Part shown: piece after piece, positions 9,072-17,912 of the stretch
Layout: the number at the start of each line of letters is the position of its first letter
Numbering within the stretch: position 1 is the first letter of the stretch
NCBI RefSeq assembly: GCF_001006305.1
Contig: NZ_LBHJ01000004.1
Coordinates: forward strand, 186,001-250,000
Direction of reading: 5' to 3'
Source of the DNA: Silvibacterium bohemicum
Lineage (GTDB): Bacteria > Acidobacteriota > Terriglobia > Terriglobales > Acidobacteriaceae
Length of the DNA stretch: 64,000 nucleotides
Position numbers and translations under genes: made by a program
Notes under the pieces: model-generated
Database searches by the model: none
What the model saw: the letters and a program-made list of their open reading frames with translations, nothing else
What the model was told of the DNA's origin: nothing

Positions 9072-11342
9072 TTGCCAAAGAATGCGCGTCTGGCTTGCTC
9101 GATTCTCTGCCTGATTCTGACAGCTTGTGGTGGATCGTCGAAATCCACCCAGACTTCCCCTCCAGCTCCGGCAGCCGATTTTTCTCTCACCGCATCTCCG
9201 GCGACGGCCGCCCTCGTCCTCGGAGGGGCTGGGCAGGCGATCAGCGTTAACGCGGTCGCGGCCAATGGCTTTACCGGAACAGTAGTGGTCGCAATCAGTG
9301 GACTTCCCACCGGCGTCACCGCAAGTCCAGCAACGCTGTCATTGACGCCCGGGACAGCGCAGAATGTGACTCTCACTGCCGGCGCGACGGCTGTGGCCGG
9401 AACCGCTACGATCACCCTGAGCGGGGTTTCGGGAACACTTGGCCATTCCGCGACTGTTGCGCTCACCGTCTCTGTTCCCGCGCCGCCGGCCGCCTTTTCG
9501 CTGAGCATCACGCCGACGGAGTCGACCATAACCGCTGGGGCAGCCGGCTCCTCTATCAGCGTATTGGCAACTGCGGCCAATGGTTTTACCAGTTCGGTGG
9601 CGGTCGCGATTACGGGGCTCCCATCAGGAGTTACTGCCAATCCCGCTACTCTGACCCTTGTACCGGGAACGGCACAGAACATCACACTCACCGCCGCGGC
9701 AACCGCGGCAGCCTCTGCATCGACGGTCACGTTCACCGGCACTTCGGGCATCCTCACCAGCGCTGCCCCACTGAACCTGACCGTACTCGCTGCGGGCACC
9801 ACCGCCACTACGCCAGACGTGACGACGTATCACTATGACAATGCGCGGGACGGCTTGAATGCCCAGGAGAGCATCCTGACACTCGCAAATGTCAATTCGA
9901 CGCAGTTCGGCAAGCTCGGCTTCGATACCGTCGACGGCAAGGTGGACGCGGAACCTCTGTATCTGGGAGGTGTGACCATTGGAGGAGCACTGCATAACGT
10001 TCTCTATATCGCTACCGAAAACGACAGCGTCTACGCCTTCGACGCCGATAGCGGTACGCAGCTCTGGAAGATCTCCGTTCTGGGCAGCGGAGAAGCGACT
10101 AGCGACGACCACGGATGCGGACAGATCACTCCGCAGATAGGAATCACCTCGACGCCGGTGATCGATCGCAAGCTAGGCACAAACGGCACGATCTTCGTCG
10201 TCGGCATGAGCAAAGACGGAACCGGTGCCTATCACCAGCGCCTGCACGCGTTGGACATCACGACAGGAGCGGAGATCGGCGGCAGCCCAACCGAGATCAC
10301 GGCTACTTATCCGGGAACCGGAGCCAACAGCACGAATGGCAATGTGGTCTTCAACCCGGCGCAGTATGCGGAGCGTGCCGCACTGCTGTTATCGCAGGGG
10401 AACATCTACCTTGGCTGGACCTCGCACTGCGACGTTTCGCCTTATACCGGCTGGGTAATGGCCTATAGCGAGTCGACGCTGCAGCAGACGCAGGTGTTGA
10501 ACGTCACTCCCAATGGCAGTGAGGGCTCGATCTGGATGAGCGGCGACGGAATGGCCGCCGACAGCAACAACAATATCTACTTGCTCGACGCGAACGGAAC
10601 CTTCGATACCACGTTCACGAACGGCATTCCGGTGAACGGCGATTACGGCAATGGCATGCTGAAGCTTTCAATCACGAATGGAAAGCTGGGAGTTGCGGAC
10701 TACTTCGAGACGTTCAATACGGTTAGCGAATCAGCCGACGACACCGATTTAGGATCGGGCGGTGAACTGCTGCTGCCAGATGTGGCAGATGCCGCCGGCG
10801 TTGTTCATCATCTGATCGTTGGCGCGGGCAAAGATGGGAACATCTATCTCGGCAACAGAGATGATCTGGGGCAGTTCAACCTGAACGTCTCCACCGACAG
10901 CAACATCTACCAGGAGGTTACCGGGGCGCTCTCCGGCGGAGTCTTCTCCTCACCGGCGTTCTTCAACAACACTCTTTACTACGGAGCGGTGGACGATTCC
11001 CTGAAGGCCTTCCCGGTCACGAATGCGCGTCTTGCTGCGATGGCATCGAGTCAGTCGGCGATTACCTTTCCCTACCCTGGAACCACTCCCGGCATCTCCG
11101 CGAACGGTACTCAGAATGGCATCGTATGGGCGCTCGAATCCAGCCTCACCAGTGCCTGTGTTCTGCATGCCTATGATGCCACGAACCTGGCGCATGAGCT
11201 TTACAACAGCGGACAGGCGGCGAACGCACGGGACAGCTTTGGGAACGGAAACAAGTTCATCACACCGCTGATCGTCAATGGGAAGGTGTATGTCGCAACA
11301 CAGACGGGCGTGGCCGTCTTCGGGCTGCTCCCTGCCAGTTGA
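9072..11342 (+). CDS. Lipoprotein with two Ig-like repeats and a PQQ-like beta-propeller
   Basis: A 756-residue exported protein with lipobox LILTACGG (Cys about residue 19). Two tandem domains of about 90 residues follow, near residues 37-130 and 140-235. Both contain the same signature: a GLP-x-GVTA/N-PATL strand, then PGTAQN and a T-rich strand. The rest is a pyrroloquinoline-quinone-like propeller with blades such as NVLYIATENDSVYAFDADSG and LWKISVLGSGE. No cofactor-binding catalytic residues are evident, so it is more likely a binding scaffold than a dehydrogenase. The start codon is TTG with GGAGG only 4 nt upstream; no in-frame ATG fits the signal peptide. Function is unknown. Confidence 0.85.
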   Translation: MPKNARLACSILCLILTACGGSSKSTQTSPPAPAADFSLTASPATAALVLGGAGQAISVNAVAANGFTGTVVVAISGLPTGVTASPATLSLTPGTAQNVTLTAGATAVAGTATITLSGVSGTLGHSATVALTVSVPAPPAAFSLSITPTESTITAGAAGSSISVLATAANGFTSSVAVAITGLPSGVTANPATLTLVPGTAQNITLTAAATAAASASTVTFTGTSGILTSAAPLNLTVLAAGTTATTPDVTTYHYDNARDGLNAQESILTLANVNSTQFGKLGFDTVDGKVDAEPLYLGGVTIGGALHNVLYIATENDSVYAFDADSGTQLWKISVLGSGEATSDDHGCGQITPQIGITSTPVIDRKLGTNGTIFVVGMSKDGTGAYHQRLHALDITTGAEIGGSPTEITATYPGTGANSTNGNVVFNPAQYAERAALLLSQGNIYLGWTSHCDVSPYTGWVMAYSESTLQQTQVLNVTPNGSEGSIWMSGDGMAADSNNNIYLLDANGTFDTTFTNGIPVNGDYGNGMLKLSITNGKLGVADYFETFNTVSESADDTDLGSGGELLLPDVADAAGVVHHLIVGAGKDGNIYLGNRDDLGQFNLNVSTDSNIYQEVTGALSGGVFSSPAFFNNTLYYGAVDDSLKAFPVTNARLAAMASSQSAITFPYPGTTPGISANGTQNGIVWALESSLTSACVLHAYDATNLAHELYNSGQAANARDSFGNGNKFITPLIVNGKVYVATQTGVAVFGLLPAS

Positions 11343-11344
11343 CT

Positions 11345-12202
11345 CTAGCGCTCGCCCCACTTGAGCTTGGCGCGCAGGACATCGAAGAAGCTGGCGTGTC
11401 CCAAGCGAATGAGATTGACCTTGTACTCCGAGCGGCAGCAGTGCAGCTCGTCCCCGACCTTTAGCGGGATGGCCTCCTGGCCATCGACGGTGAGGAAGGT
11501 CTGGTCGGGAATGCCTTCGATATTCAGAGTCAGCCGTGCATCGCCGCGCACCACCATGGGACGGATGGTCAACAGGTGAGGGCAGACCGGCGTTACGATC
11601 AGCGCATCGACATCCGGCACCAGGATGGGACCATTCGCAGCCAGCGAATAGGCGGTCGAGCCGGTGGGTGTGGAGACGATGACACCATCGGCGCGGAAGA
11701 CGGCGGCCAGCTGGTTGTCGAGCAGCACCCGGAAGTCGCCCATGCGAGCAATCGCGCCCTTGGCTACCACCACATCGTTGAGCGCCTCATGCGAAGCATA
11801 GAGCCTGCCGTCGCGCCAGAGCTCGCTGTGCAACATCGAACGCGAGTCTGTGGCAAAACACTCCGTACACCAGCCTTCGAGCGTCGAATAAAGATCGGCG
11901 AGACGGACCTCGGTGAGAAAGCCGAGCGAGCCGAGATTGACGCTGAGGATCGGCGTTCCGGTCTTCGAAAAGACCCGGGCGGCAGAGAGAAGTGTGCCGT
12001 CTCCACCCAGGACGACGACCAGAGCGGGATTCTCACCCGGAAGCAGATGGCGCGGAACGACCCGCGCTGCCTGAGTGTAGTTTCCGCTGACGGGATCGAG
12101 AATGGGGTCGAGGTCGTGAGCCTTCATCCAGAGCACGAGCTCCGGAAGCAATGTCTCCAGACCTGCTTTCTGCGGCTTTGAAATGATAGCTACTGGTCGC
12201 AT
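11345..12202 (-). CDS. nadK: NAD kinase
   Basis: Phosphorylates NAD to NADP in the cytoplasm. The diagnostic GGDGT motif sits at residues 66-70, followed by NLGSLGFL, an ALNDVV segment and the substrate-binding STPTGSTAYSLAANGP. The 285-residue length fits the family. The gene ends 2 nt from the stop of the convergent propeller lipoprotein, so the two transcripts must terminate within each other or be antisense at their ends. The 80-nt gap upstream leads to the oxidoreductase gene on the same strand. Confidence 0.95.
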   Translation of the reverse strand: MRPVAIISKPQKAGLETLLPELVLWMKAHDLDPILDPVSGNYTQAARVVPRHLLPGENPALVVVLGGDGTLLSAARVFSKTGTPILSVNLGSLGFLTEVRLADLYSTLEGWCTECFATDSRSMLHSELWRDGRLYASHEALNDVVVAKGAIARMGDFRVLLDNQLAAVFRADGVIVSTPTGSTAYSLAANGPILVPDVDALIVTPVCPHLLTIRPMVVRGDARLTLNIEGIPDQTFLTVDGQEAIPLKVGDELHCCRSEYKVNLIRLGHASFFDVLRAKLKWGER

Positions 12203-12282
12203 GAACCTTTAGTGTACCCAAGCTGCGCGTAAAGAATATTTATGGATGCGAGGATTCGTTTCCAAAAGATTCGTCGCTGGGG

Positions 12283-13707
12283 TCATTTCCGATTTTTGCT
12301 TCTTCGGATGGCAAGCTCGGCCGCGTGATGACCGCACATCCCATGCACCCCGCCTCCCGGCGGCGTGGAAGCCGAGCATAGGTAAAGATTGGGATCGGAT
12401 GTGGCGTACTGGCGCAGACTGGGGCGGAAGAGCAACTGTCCCGCGCTCATGGCGCCTCCGCTGATGTCACCGCCGATCAGGTTGGCGTCGCTGGACTCCA
12501 GTGTCGCCGGAGTGGAAACATGGCGCGCCAGCACACAATCCCGGAAGCCGGGAGCGAAGCGCTCGATCTGGCTCTCGATAATCTGCGTCATGTCTGCCGT
12601 GCATCCATTGGGAACGTGACAGTAGACCCAGGCCGTATGCCTGCCTTGCGGCGCGCGGGTGGGATCGAAGAGAGTGGGCTGCGCCAGAATCATGAATGGC
12701 CGGCCGCTGATGCGGCCTTTTGCCATCGCACTCTCGGAGCGCGCAATCTCTTCGAACGATCCGCCCAGGTGGATGCAGATGGCGCGGTGGCAGCCGGACG
12801 CCGTCCAAGGGATGGGTTCCGATAATGCGTAATCGATCTTGAAAACCCCCGGCCCCGGCTTGAAGCGCGTCAGTTTCTCCTGAAAGGCGGGAGTGAGCCG
12901 GCTGCCGGCAATAGACAGAAGCTGGCGCGGGCTCACGTCGCACAAGATGAGGCCGTCTTCAAGATCAGCCGCCGATGTGATCCGACTGGACAGATGGATT
13001 CGTCCGCCGAGTTCCTGCAGATGACCGGCAAGCGCATCAGGGATCGCTTGCGCGCCTCCGCGCGGCACGGGCCATCCGACCGCATGCGCCGTTGCTGCCA
13101 GTACGATGCCGACCGCCGAGCTGAGTGGTGCATCGAGGCTGAGGAAAGAATGCGCGGCAAGACCGGCAAAGAGCGCGCGAACGCGGGCGGAGCGGAAAAA
13201 TAGCTTGGATAACATCGTCGCAGGCAGGACTGCCTGGGGACCGAATCGTGCCAGCAGAAACGGATGCCGTGGCAGATGCGGAACCGGACCGAGAATCTCC
13301 TCGGCGAAAGCGGGCCAGCGAGCCACGAAGGGCTCGACCATCCGCCTCCAACTTCGGCCATCTTCTCCAAACGAGTGAACGGCATCGTTCAAGTCCCGCT
13401 CGAGTACAACTGCCGTGCCGTCATCCAACGGATGAGCCAGCGGCGCAGAGCCGTGAACCCACTCCAGGCCGTGTCTGTGCAGCGGAATCGAATTGAAAAA
13501 CGGCGAACCTACCGCCATGGGATGTACTGCCGATCCGAAGTCGTGGCCGAAGCCAGGCAGCGTGAGAGGCAGCGTTCGCGAGGCTCCGCCAATCTGCTCC
13601 TCAGCCTCATAGACATCGACGCTGAAACCCGCTCGAGCCAGCTCGATGGCCGCGGCAAGACCATTCGGGCCGGAACCGATGACGGAAGCTGAGCGCATAG
13701 GCTTCAT
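12283..13707 (-). CDS. FAD-dependent oxidoreductase, phytoene-desaturase-like
   Basis: A 474-residue flavoprotein of the CrtI/amine-oxidase superfamily. The dinucleotide-binding fold is clear at the N-terminus (SVIGSGPNGLAAAIELARAG) with the adjacent acidic strand end VYEAEEQIGGASRT. A C-terminal FAD loop is visible (CSASTPPGGGVHGMCGHHAA). Relatives include carotenoid desaturases and the less well studied retinol-saturase-like proteins. No carotenoid genes flank it, so the substrate is unassigned. ATG codons at 13707 and 13698 are both possible starts. The upstream lipase-maturation-factor-like gene is 36 nt away on the same strand, so they may be co-transcribed. Confidence 0.85.
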   Translation of the reverse strand: MKPMRSASVIGSGPNGLAAAIELARAGFSVDVYEAEEQIGGASRTLPLTLPGFGHDFGSAVHPMAVGSPFFNSIPLHRHGLEWVHGSAPLAHPLDDGTAVVLERDLNDAVHSFGEDGRSWRRMVEPFVARWPAFAEEILGPVPHLPRHPFLLARFGPQAVLPATMLSKLFFRSARVRALFAGLAAHSFLSLDAPLSSAVGIVLAATAHAVGWPVPRGGAQAIPDALAGHLQELGGRIHLSSRITSAADLEDGLILCDVSPRQLLSIAGSRLTPAFQEKLTRFKPGPGVFKIDYALSEPIPWTASGCHRAICIHLGGSFEEIARSESAMAKGRISGRPFMILAQPTLFDPTRAPQGRHTAWVYCHVPNGCTADMTQIIESQIERFAPGFRDCVLARHVSTPATLESSDANLIGGDISGGAMSAGQLLFRPSLRQYATSDPNLYLCSASTPPGGGVHGMCGHHAAELAIRRSKNRK

Positions 13708-13743
13708 TATCAGCTATGGCCGGCATCAGCTATAGGCTGGCGA

Positions 13744-15429
13744 TCAATCATGCTGGGGCAGCGGCTGCGGCATCTGCACTACGCCCATTTTTCCATCCGG
13801 CAGGCGTGTGAGTGCCGGAGCATACAAGCCAAGAAGCTGCCGCTTCCACCAGTTCCCTGTCTGCCGCTTCTCACTCATCGAAGTAAACCAATACTGCCAA
13901 AGCAGGGCGCGCACGTACTTCGGAGGAGCTCCGGAAAATGGGTTGCCCCGAAAGAGCGCCAACACATCTTTGTCGTTTTCGAGCAGCCGCTCCTCAGTGA
14001 GAGGAACGATATTGTTTTGCTGCCAGTCTCCCAGCGAAGCGAACCAGAGGTTCCAGTCGAAGCGCGGCTGATAGGGAGCATAGATTCCCGGCCGCTCGTT
14101 GAGAGCCTGCGGCTTGTAGCGGAAGGGATAGGCCGTCCAGTGCTCTCCGTCGTTCGAGCCCTGGAATTCGATCTCGTAGCGGCCTCGGGTCATCACGGCA
14201 AAGAGCCCATATTGATTGGCGATGCGGAAGGGTTCGAGCACTCGAACGGGACCGGCTGGCAGAGGAAGAATGTGCTGCGGCATCGCGATCAGCTCGGTCG
14301 TAGTGGCGTACGCGATCCATGTGAGCATAACGGCGCAGGTGGCGAGCCGCAGCGCGTCCCAATGGCCGGCGAGACGCTGCGAGGTCGACGTGCGGCCTGC
14401 AGTTTTCTTTCGCGCCGGCCCGCCGGCAAGCAGAGAGAGAGGTGCTTCTTCCTTCGATTCTGGTTCATCTACTTGAAGATCCTCTGTCACAGGCGCGGGC
14501 GGATGCAGAAATCCTGGGATGAATCGCCGCAAAGTCCGGTCGTCGAGCAGCAGAATGCCGAGCGAGAGGACCAGGTAATTCAGGAAGGTGTAGTTCGCGG
14601 TGAGAATGACGCCGATCTCCCATGGCGTCACGATGCAGAAGCAGATGACACGCCATCGCCGCGGAAAAAACAGCAGCAGCACGACAACGAACTCCATCGC
14701 CAGCGTCGCGGCGACGGTAGCGGCGTGGAACCAGTGCGGCAGATGCTGCACGTACCATCCCACCCAGGTCGGCAGCGGACCATTCTGATAGTAGTTGTCC
14801 ATGGCGGTGAAGTCGCGCCATTGCGTATCGCCGCTGAGCAGCTTCACCATGCCCGACTCGAAGTAGATGCGAAACCACTCCCACTGCAACAGGAATAGGC
14901 TGGCGCGGGAGGGCGGCGAGGCCGCTCCCCAGCCTGGGCGCAACCCTCCGGGGACAAAGAAGAGCGCCAGGAAGCCGGCCTCCAGCAGCATGCCATCCGA
15001 CTGATAGCCGGAGAAGTCTCCCGCGGCGGCGACGAATGAGAGGTAGCAAGAGAAGCAGATAAAGAAGCTCAGCCTGGGCCAGAGATTCAAGAGGGCTGCA
15101 ATCGATGCGATGACACCCGCCCAACAGAGCAAAAGCAGCATGGCTGAAGATGACGAGATCCACAGGAGGGTTGGCGCAAACCAGAACCGCGCCGGCCCAA
15201 GCGCGTGGCTGACCGCGTCGAGATAGTGCCCAGCGGGCAGGATGCCGTCAGGCCCGATAAGGCCGCGAGCCTGAAAGAGGAGCGAGTAGAAGGCGGAGAA
15301 GTAAATCGCCGCCAGCGCCCGCAAAAACAGCCAGCGCGGGATCAGACGGTTGGACATTCCCGACTTCGAATCGAAGAGCCAGCGTAGAACTCCGCGGGGC
15401 GATCGCATGGCTGAAGACTCAGTTGTCAT
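13744..15429 (-). CDS. Lipase maturation factor (LMF) family membrane protein
   Basis: A 561-residue polytopic protein with six or more hydrophobic segments up to about residue 300, then a soluble C-terminal domain. Segments QWEWFRIYFESGMVKLLSG, TAMDNYYQNGPLPTWVGWY and TPWEIGVILTANYTFLNYL match the bacterial LMF family. The eukaryotic relative LMF1 is an ER factor for lipase folding; the bacterial role is unknown. A Lys/Glu/Pro-rich stretch around residues 315-350 looks like a linker between the membrane and soluble parts. The gene is divergent from the first exopolysaccharide glycosyltransferase, with a 196-nt gap. Confidence 0.85.
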   Translation of the reverse strand: MTTESSAMRSPRGVLRWLFDSKSGMSNRLIPRWLFLRALAAIYFSAFYSLLFQARGLIGPDGILPAGHYLDAVSHALGPARFWFAPTLLWISSSSAMLLLLCWAGVIASIAALLNLWPRLSFFICFSCYLSFVAAAGDFSGYQSDGMLLEAGFLALFFVPGGLRPGWGAASPPSRASLFLLQWEWFRIYFESGMVKLLSGDTQWRDFTAMDNYYQNGPLPTWVGWYVQHLPHWFHAATVAATLAMEFVVVLLLFFPRRWRVICFCIVTPWEIGVILTANYTFLNYLVLSLGILLLDDRTLRRFIPGFLHPPAPVTEDLQVDEPESKEEAPLSLLAGGPARKKTAGRTSTSQRLAGHWDALRLATCAVMLTWIAYATTTELIAMPQHILPLPAGPVRVLEPFRIANQYGLFAVMTRGRYEIEFQGSNDGEHWTAYPFRYKPQALNERPGIYAPYQPRFDWNLWFASLGDWQQNNIVPLTEERLLENDKDVLALFRGNPFSGAPPKYVRALLWQYWFTSMSEKRQTGNWWKRQLLGLYAPALTRLPDGKMGVVQMPQPLPQHD

Positions 15430-15625
15430 CGACGCTCAGAATAACCCTTTTGCGCCGGGAATGTTGGCTACCCCGATTGCCCTATGGGTAGTCACGCTGC
15501 CTGCTTTCGGTCCTGTTTTGGAACTCTCTTGATTACAAAAGTTCAATGCTTTCCCGATTTGCTAAGGAAGTCCGATTTGAGTCTCGACTATGCTGAGGCC
15601 ACTTTCACAAACATTGACATAAAGT

Positions 15626-16651
15626 ATGTCCACAGCTCCTCAACCAGAAGCGGGGCGCGCTGTTTCGTCACCGGAAGAAGCAGCCTTCGTCACCGCGATC
15701 ATCCCGACATGCGGCCGGCCCCTGCTGGCGCGTAGAGCGATTTTGAGCGCCCTCGGGCAGACTTACCGCAGCCTCGATGTTGTTCTGGTCATCGACGGGC
15801 CGGACGATCCAACCCGGGAGCTGGCCGCGGCGATGCATGAGCCACGTTTGCGGGTTATCGAATTGAAAGCCAAGGTCGGAGCTGCCGAGGCAAGAAATAT
15901 TGGAGTGAACGCTGCGACCGGCGAGTGGATGGCCTTTCTCGACGATGACGATGAATGGCTGCCTCAAAAGGTGACGGAGCAGATTCAGACCGCATACGGA
16001 TCTCGAGCAGTCTATCCTGTGGTCTCGTCGCCGACCATCGTTCGCACCGGAGCCTTCGACTGGATTTCGCCACGGGAGCTCTACGACTCTCGCGAGGCGA
16101 TGAGCGAATTCCTCTTCTGCCGCAGGAGGTTCATCGATGGTGCGCGCTATATGCAGACGTCAACGCTCCTTACGCCGCGGAGGCTGATGCTGGACGTTCC
16201 TTTCCGGAAGGATCTCGCGCGCCACCAGGATTGGGACTGGCTTCTTCGCGCGGCAGCGCATCCTGGCGTTGAATTTCACATGCACCCTGAAGCGCTTTCC
16301 ATCTTCAACGTCGAGGAAGGAAGAGCCAGCGTAGGCAGGTCATTGGACTGGGAGTTTTCACGAAGCTGGGCCCGGGAGATGCGCGGCTCATTCACACCGC
16401 GCGCGTACTCCTTCTTCCTCGCAACCGAGTGCATCTCCCGTGCGGTGAAAGCCCACGCCGGTGGCCGAGTTTACGCCAAGCTAATTTTGGAGTTTTTTTC
16501 CAAGGGCCGAGCTACGCCTCGTTCCCTGCTGAGTATCGCCAGTCTTCTTTGGATACCCGAAAGAACACGAGCGGCGATCAAGAGCCGGCTTCGAAATCTC
16601 CATCCCCATCCGTCGTCACGCCGAGACGCTCAATCGCCGCAACGAGTGTGA
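15626..16651 (+). CDS. Family 2 glycosyltransferase
   Basis: Opens the exopolysaccharide locus. This is a GT-A fold transferase of 341 residues. The nucleotide-sugar site reads VTAIIPTCGRPLLARRAILSA, and the DXD-like metal motif is FLDDDDEW. Near the C-terminus are charged segments but no clear membrane helix, so it is probably membrane-associated at the cytoplasmic face. It would add one sugar to a lipid-linked repeat unit; the donor sugar is not predictable. The gap to the heptose isomerase gene is 50 nt, consistent with one transcript. The upstream gap is an AT-richer divergent promoter region. Confidence 0.9.
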   Translation: MSTAPQPEAGRAVSSPEEAAFVTAIIPTCGRPLLARRAILSALGQTYRSLDVVLVIDGPDDPTRELAAAMHEPRLRVIELKAKVGAAEARNIGVNAATGEWMAFLDDDDEWLPQKVTEQIQTAYGSRAVYPVVSSPTIVRTGAFDWISPRELYDSREAMSEFLFCRRRFIDGARYMQTSTLLTPRRLMLDVPFRKDLARHQDWDWLLRAAAHPGVEFHMHPEALSIFNVEEGRASVGRSLDWEFSRSWAREMRGSFTPRAYSFFLATECISRAVKAHAGGRVYAKLILEFFSKGRATPRSLLSIASLLWIPERTRAAIKSRLRNLHPHPSSRRDAQSPQRV

Positions 16652-16701
16652 CCGGAACCATCCTTAGTCGTACCCAACCTGAGAAAGTGAGGACCTTCCC
16701 A

Positions 16702-17346
16702 ATGCAGATCACCGACTACACACGAAATCATCTGATCGAAACGTCGGAGCTTTCACTCAGTCTCGACGGCGAAGCCATCGACAACGTCATTTATCTTCTT
16801 CGCGACACCCGCGACCGCGGCGGACGAATCTTTTTCTTGGGAGTGGGCGGCAGCGCCGCGAATGCCAGCCACGCAGCCAACGACTTCAGAAAGATCGCAG
16901 GAATCGAATGCTACTCCCCGACGGATAATGTGGCCGAGCTGACCGCCCGCATCAACGACGACGGCTGGGATACCTGCTATGCGAATTTGCTGCTCGCCAG
17001 CCGGCTGAGTGCAGCCGACACCGTATTCATCCTTTCGGTCGGCGGCGGAAATGTGAAAGCGAATATCAGCGTCAATCTCGTCGAAAGCCTGCGGGTCGCG
17101 AAGGCGGTAGGCGCGAGCATTGCCGGAATCGTCGGCCGCGATGGCGGCTTCACCGCCAAGATGGCAGACGCATGCGTGATCATTCCCACCATCTCATCCG
17201 AAACGATCACTGCGCATACCGAATCATTTCAGGCCATCGTCTGGCATCTGATCGTGTCGCATCCGCTTTTGAAAAGGAACGAAATGAAATGGGAACGGAC
17301 CAACATGGCGGGAAACGAGCAGTCTTTCTCGATCGCGACGGTGTAA
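16702..17346 (+). CDS. gmhA: SIS-domain sedoheptulose-7-phosphate isomerase (GmhA-like)
   Basis: Predicted to convert sedoheptulose 7-phosphate to D-glycero-D-manno-heptose 7-phosphate, the first step of heptose nucleotide synthesis. The start ATG at 16702 has a GAGGA 7 nt upstream and gives 214 residues; a longer frame upstream overlaps the glycosyltransferase and is not conserved. The SIS phosphosugar loop reads FFLGVGGSAANASHAAND (residues 44-61), and the second sugar-phosphate segment contains ILSVGGGN. The C-terminal helix with AHTESFQAIVWH is where family catalytic Glu/His residues lie. The loop is GVGGSAANASH where classical GmhA has GNGGSA.ADAQH. It overlaps gmhB by 58 nt. Confidence 0.85.
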   Translation: MQITDYTRNHLIETSELSLSLDGEAIDNVIYLLRDTRDRGGRIFFLGVGGSAANASHAANDFRKIAGIECYSPTDNVAELTARINDDGWDTCYANLLLASRLSAADTVFILSVGGGNVKANISVNLVESLRVAKAVGASIAGIVGRDGGFTAKMADACVIIPTISSETITAHTESFQAIVWHLIVSHPLLKRNEMKWERTNMAGNEQSFSIATV

Positions 17347-17912
17347 TCAACCGCAACGTCTGGAATCCGGCGGCGTCGCAATATGAATCGCCGCTGACGG
17401 CGGATAGATTCGAGTTGCTGCCAGGCGTTTTGCATGCGCTCATGAAATTGCAGAATGCCAATTTCCTGCTGTTTGTCGTCTCCAATCAGCCTAACTATGC
17501 CAAGGGTAAGTCCAGTCCGGAGGCGGCTTCGACGATCCATCGCAAGCTGCTTTCGAATACCTCATCGGCCGGCATCCACTTCGCCGATTGCTACTACTGC
17601 TTTCATCATCCCGACGGAAGCAATCCAAACTATTCCGGACCGTGCATCTGTCGCAAACCGTCGCCTTACTTCCTTTACCAGGCACGGCAGTCTTTTGATG
17701 TGAACCTCGCAGAGTCCTGGATGATCGGGGATCGCGAGTCGGATATGCAATGTGGAAGAAAGGCCGGAACGCGAACCATCTTCATCGACGATGCACCGGC
17801 ACGGAGATGCCAAGCAGACGCAGATTATTTCGCCAAACATCTTGCCGAGGCGGCGCGCCTAATTCTTGAGCGCTCCAACTCGGCCAGGAAGCTTCGCACC
17901 TGCGGGACGTGA
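17289..17912 (+). CDS. gmhB: HAD phosphatase, heptose-1,7-bisphosphate phosphatase (GmhB-like)
   Basis: Predicted to remove the C7 phosphate of heptose 1,7-bisphosphate. From the ATG at 17289 (207 residues) the HAD motif I is FLDRDGVINRN with D15 and D17, motif II is VVSNQ, and motifs III/IV are CRKPSP and MIGDRESDM. The zinc-loop residues typical of GmhB are present: C101, C104, the HHP segment at 106-108, C119 and C121. The start lies inside gmhA in another frame, with AAGGA about 10 nt upstream. The last 54 nt overlap the 3' end of the transaldolase gene on the other strand. Confidence 0.87.
   Translation: MGTDQHGGKRAVFLDRDGVINRNVWNPAASQYESPLTADRFELLPGVLHALMKLQNANFLLFVVSNQPNYAKGKSSPEAASTIHRKLLSNTSSAGIHFADCYYCFHHPDGSNPNYSGPCICRKPSPYFLYQARQSFDVNLAESWMIGDRESDMQCGRKAGTRTIFIDDAPARRCQADADYFAKHLAEAARLILERSNSARKLRTCGT

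Noticed and set aside
8930-9808. Ala/Val-rich open frame antisense to the Ig-repeat lipoprotein
   Set aside because: It is produced by the repeated beta-sandwich codons read backwards and has no ribosome-binding site.
9072-11342. PQQ-dependent alcohol dehydrogenase
   Set aside because: The propeller lacks recognisable catalytic Asp and the adjacent-Cys disulfide of quinoprotein dehydrogenases, and it is preceded by Ig-like repeats; called a binding-type propeller instead.
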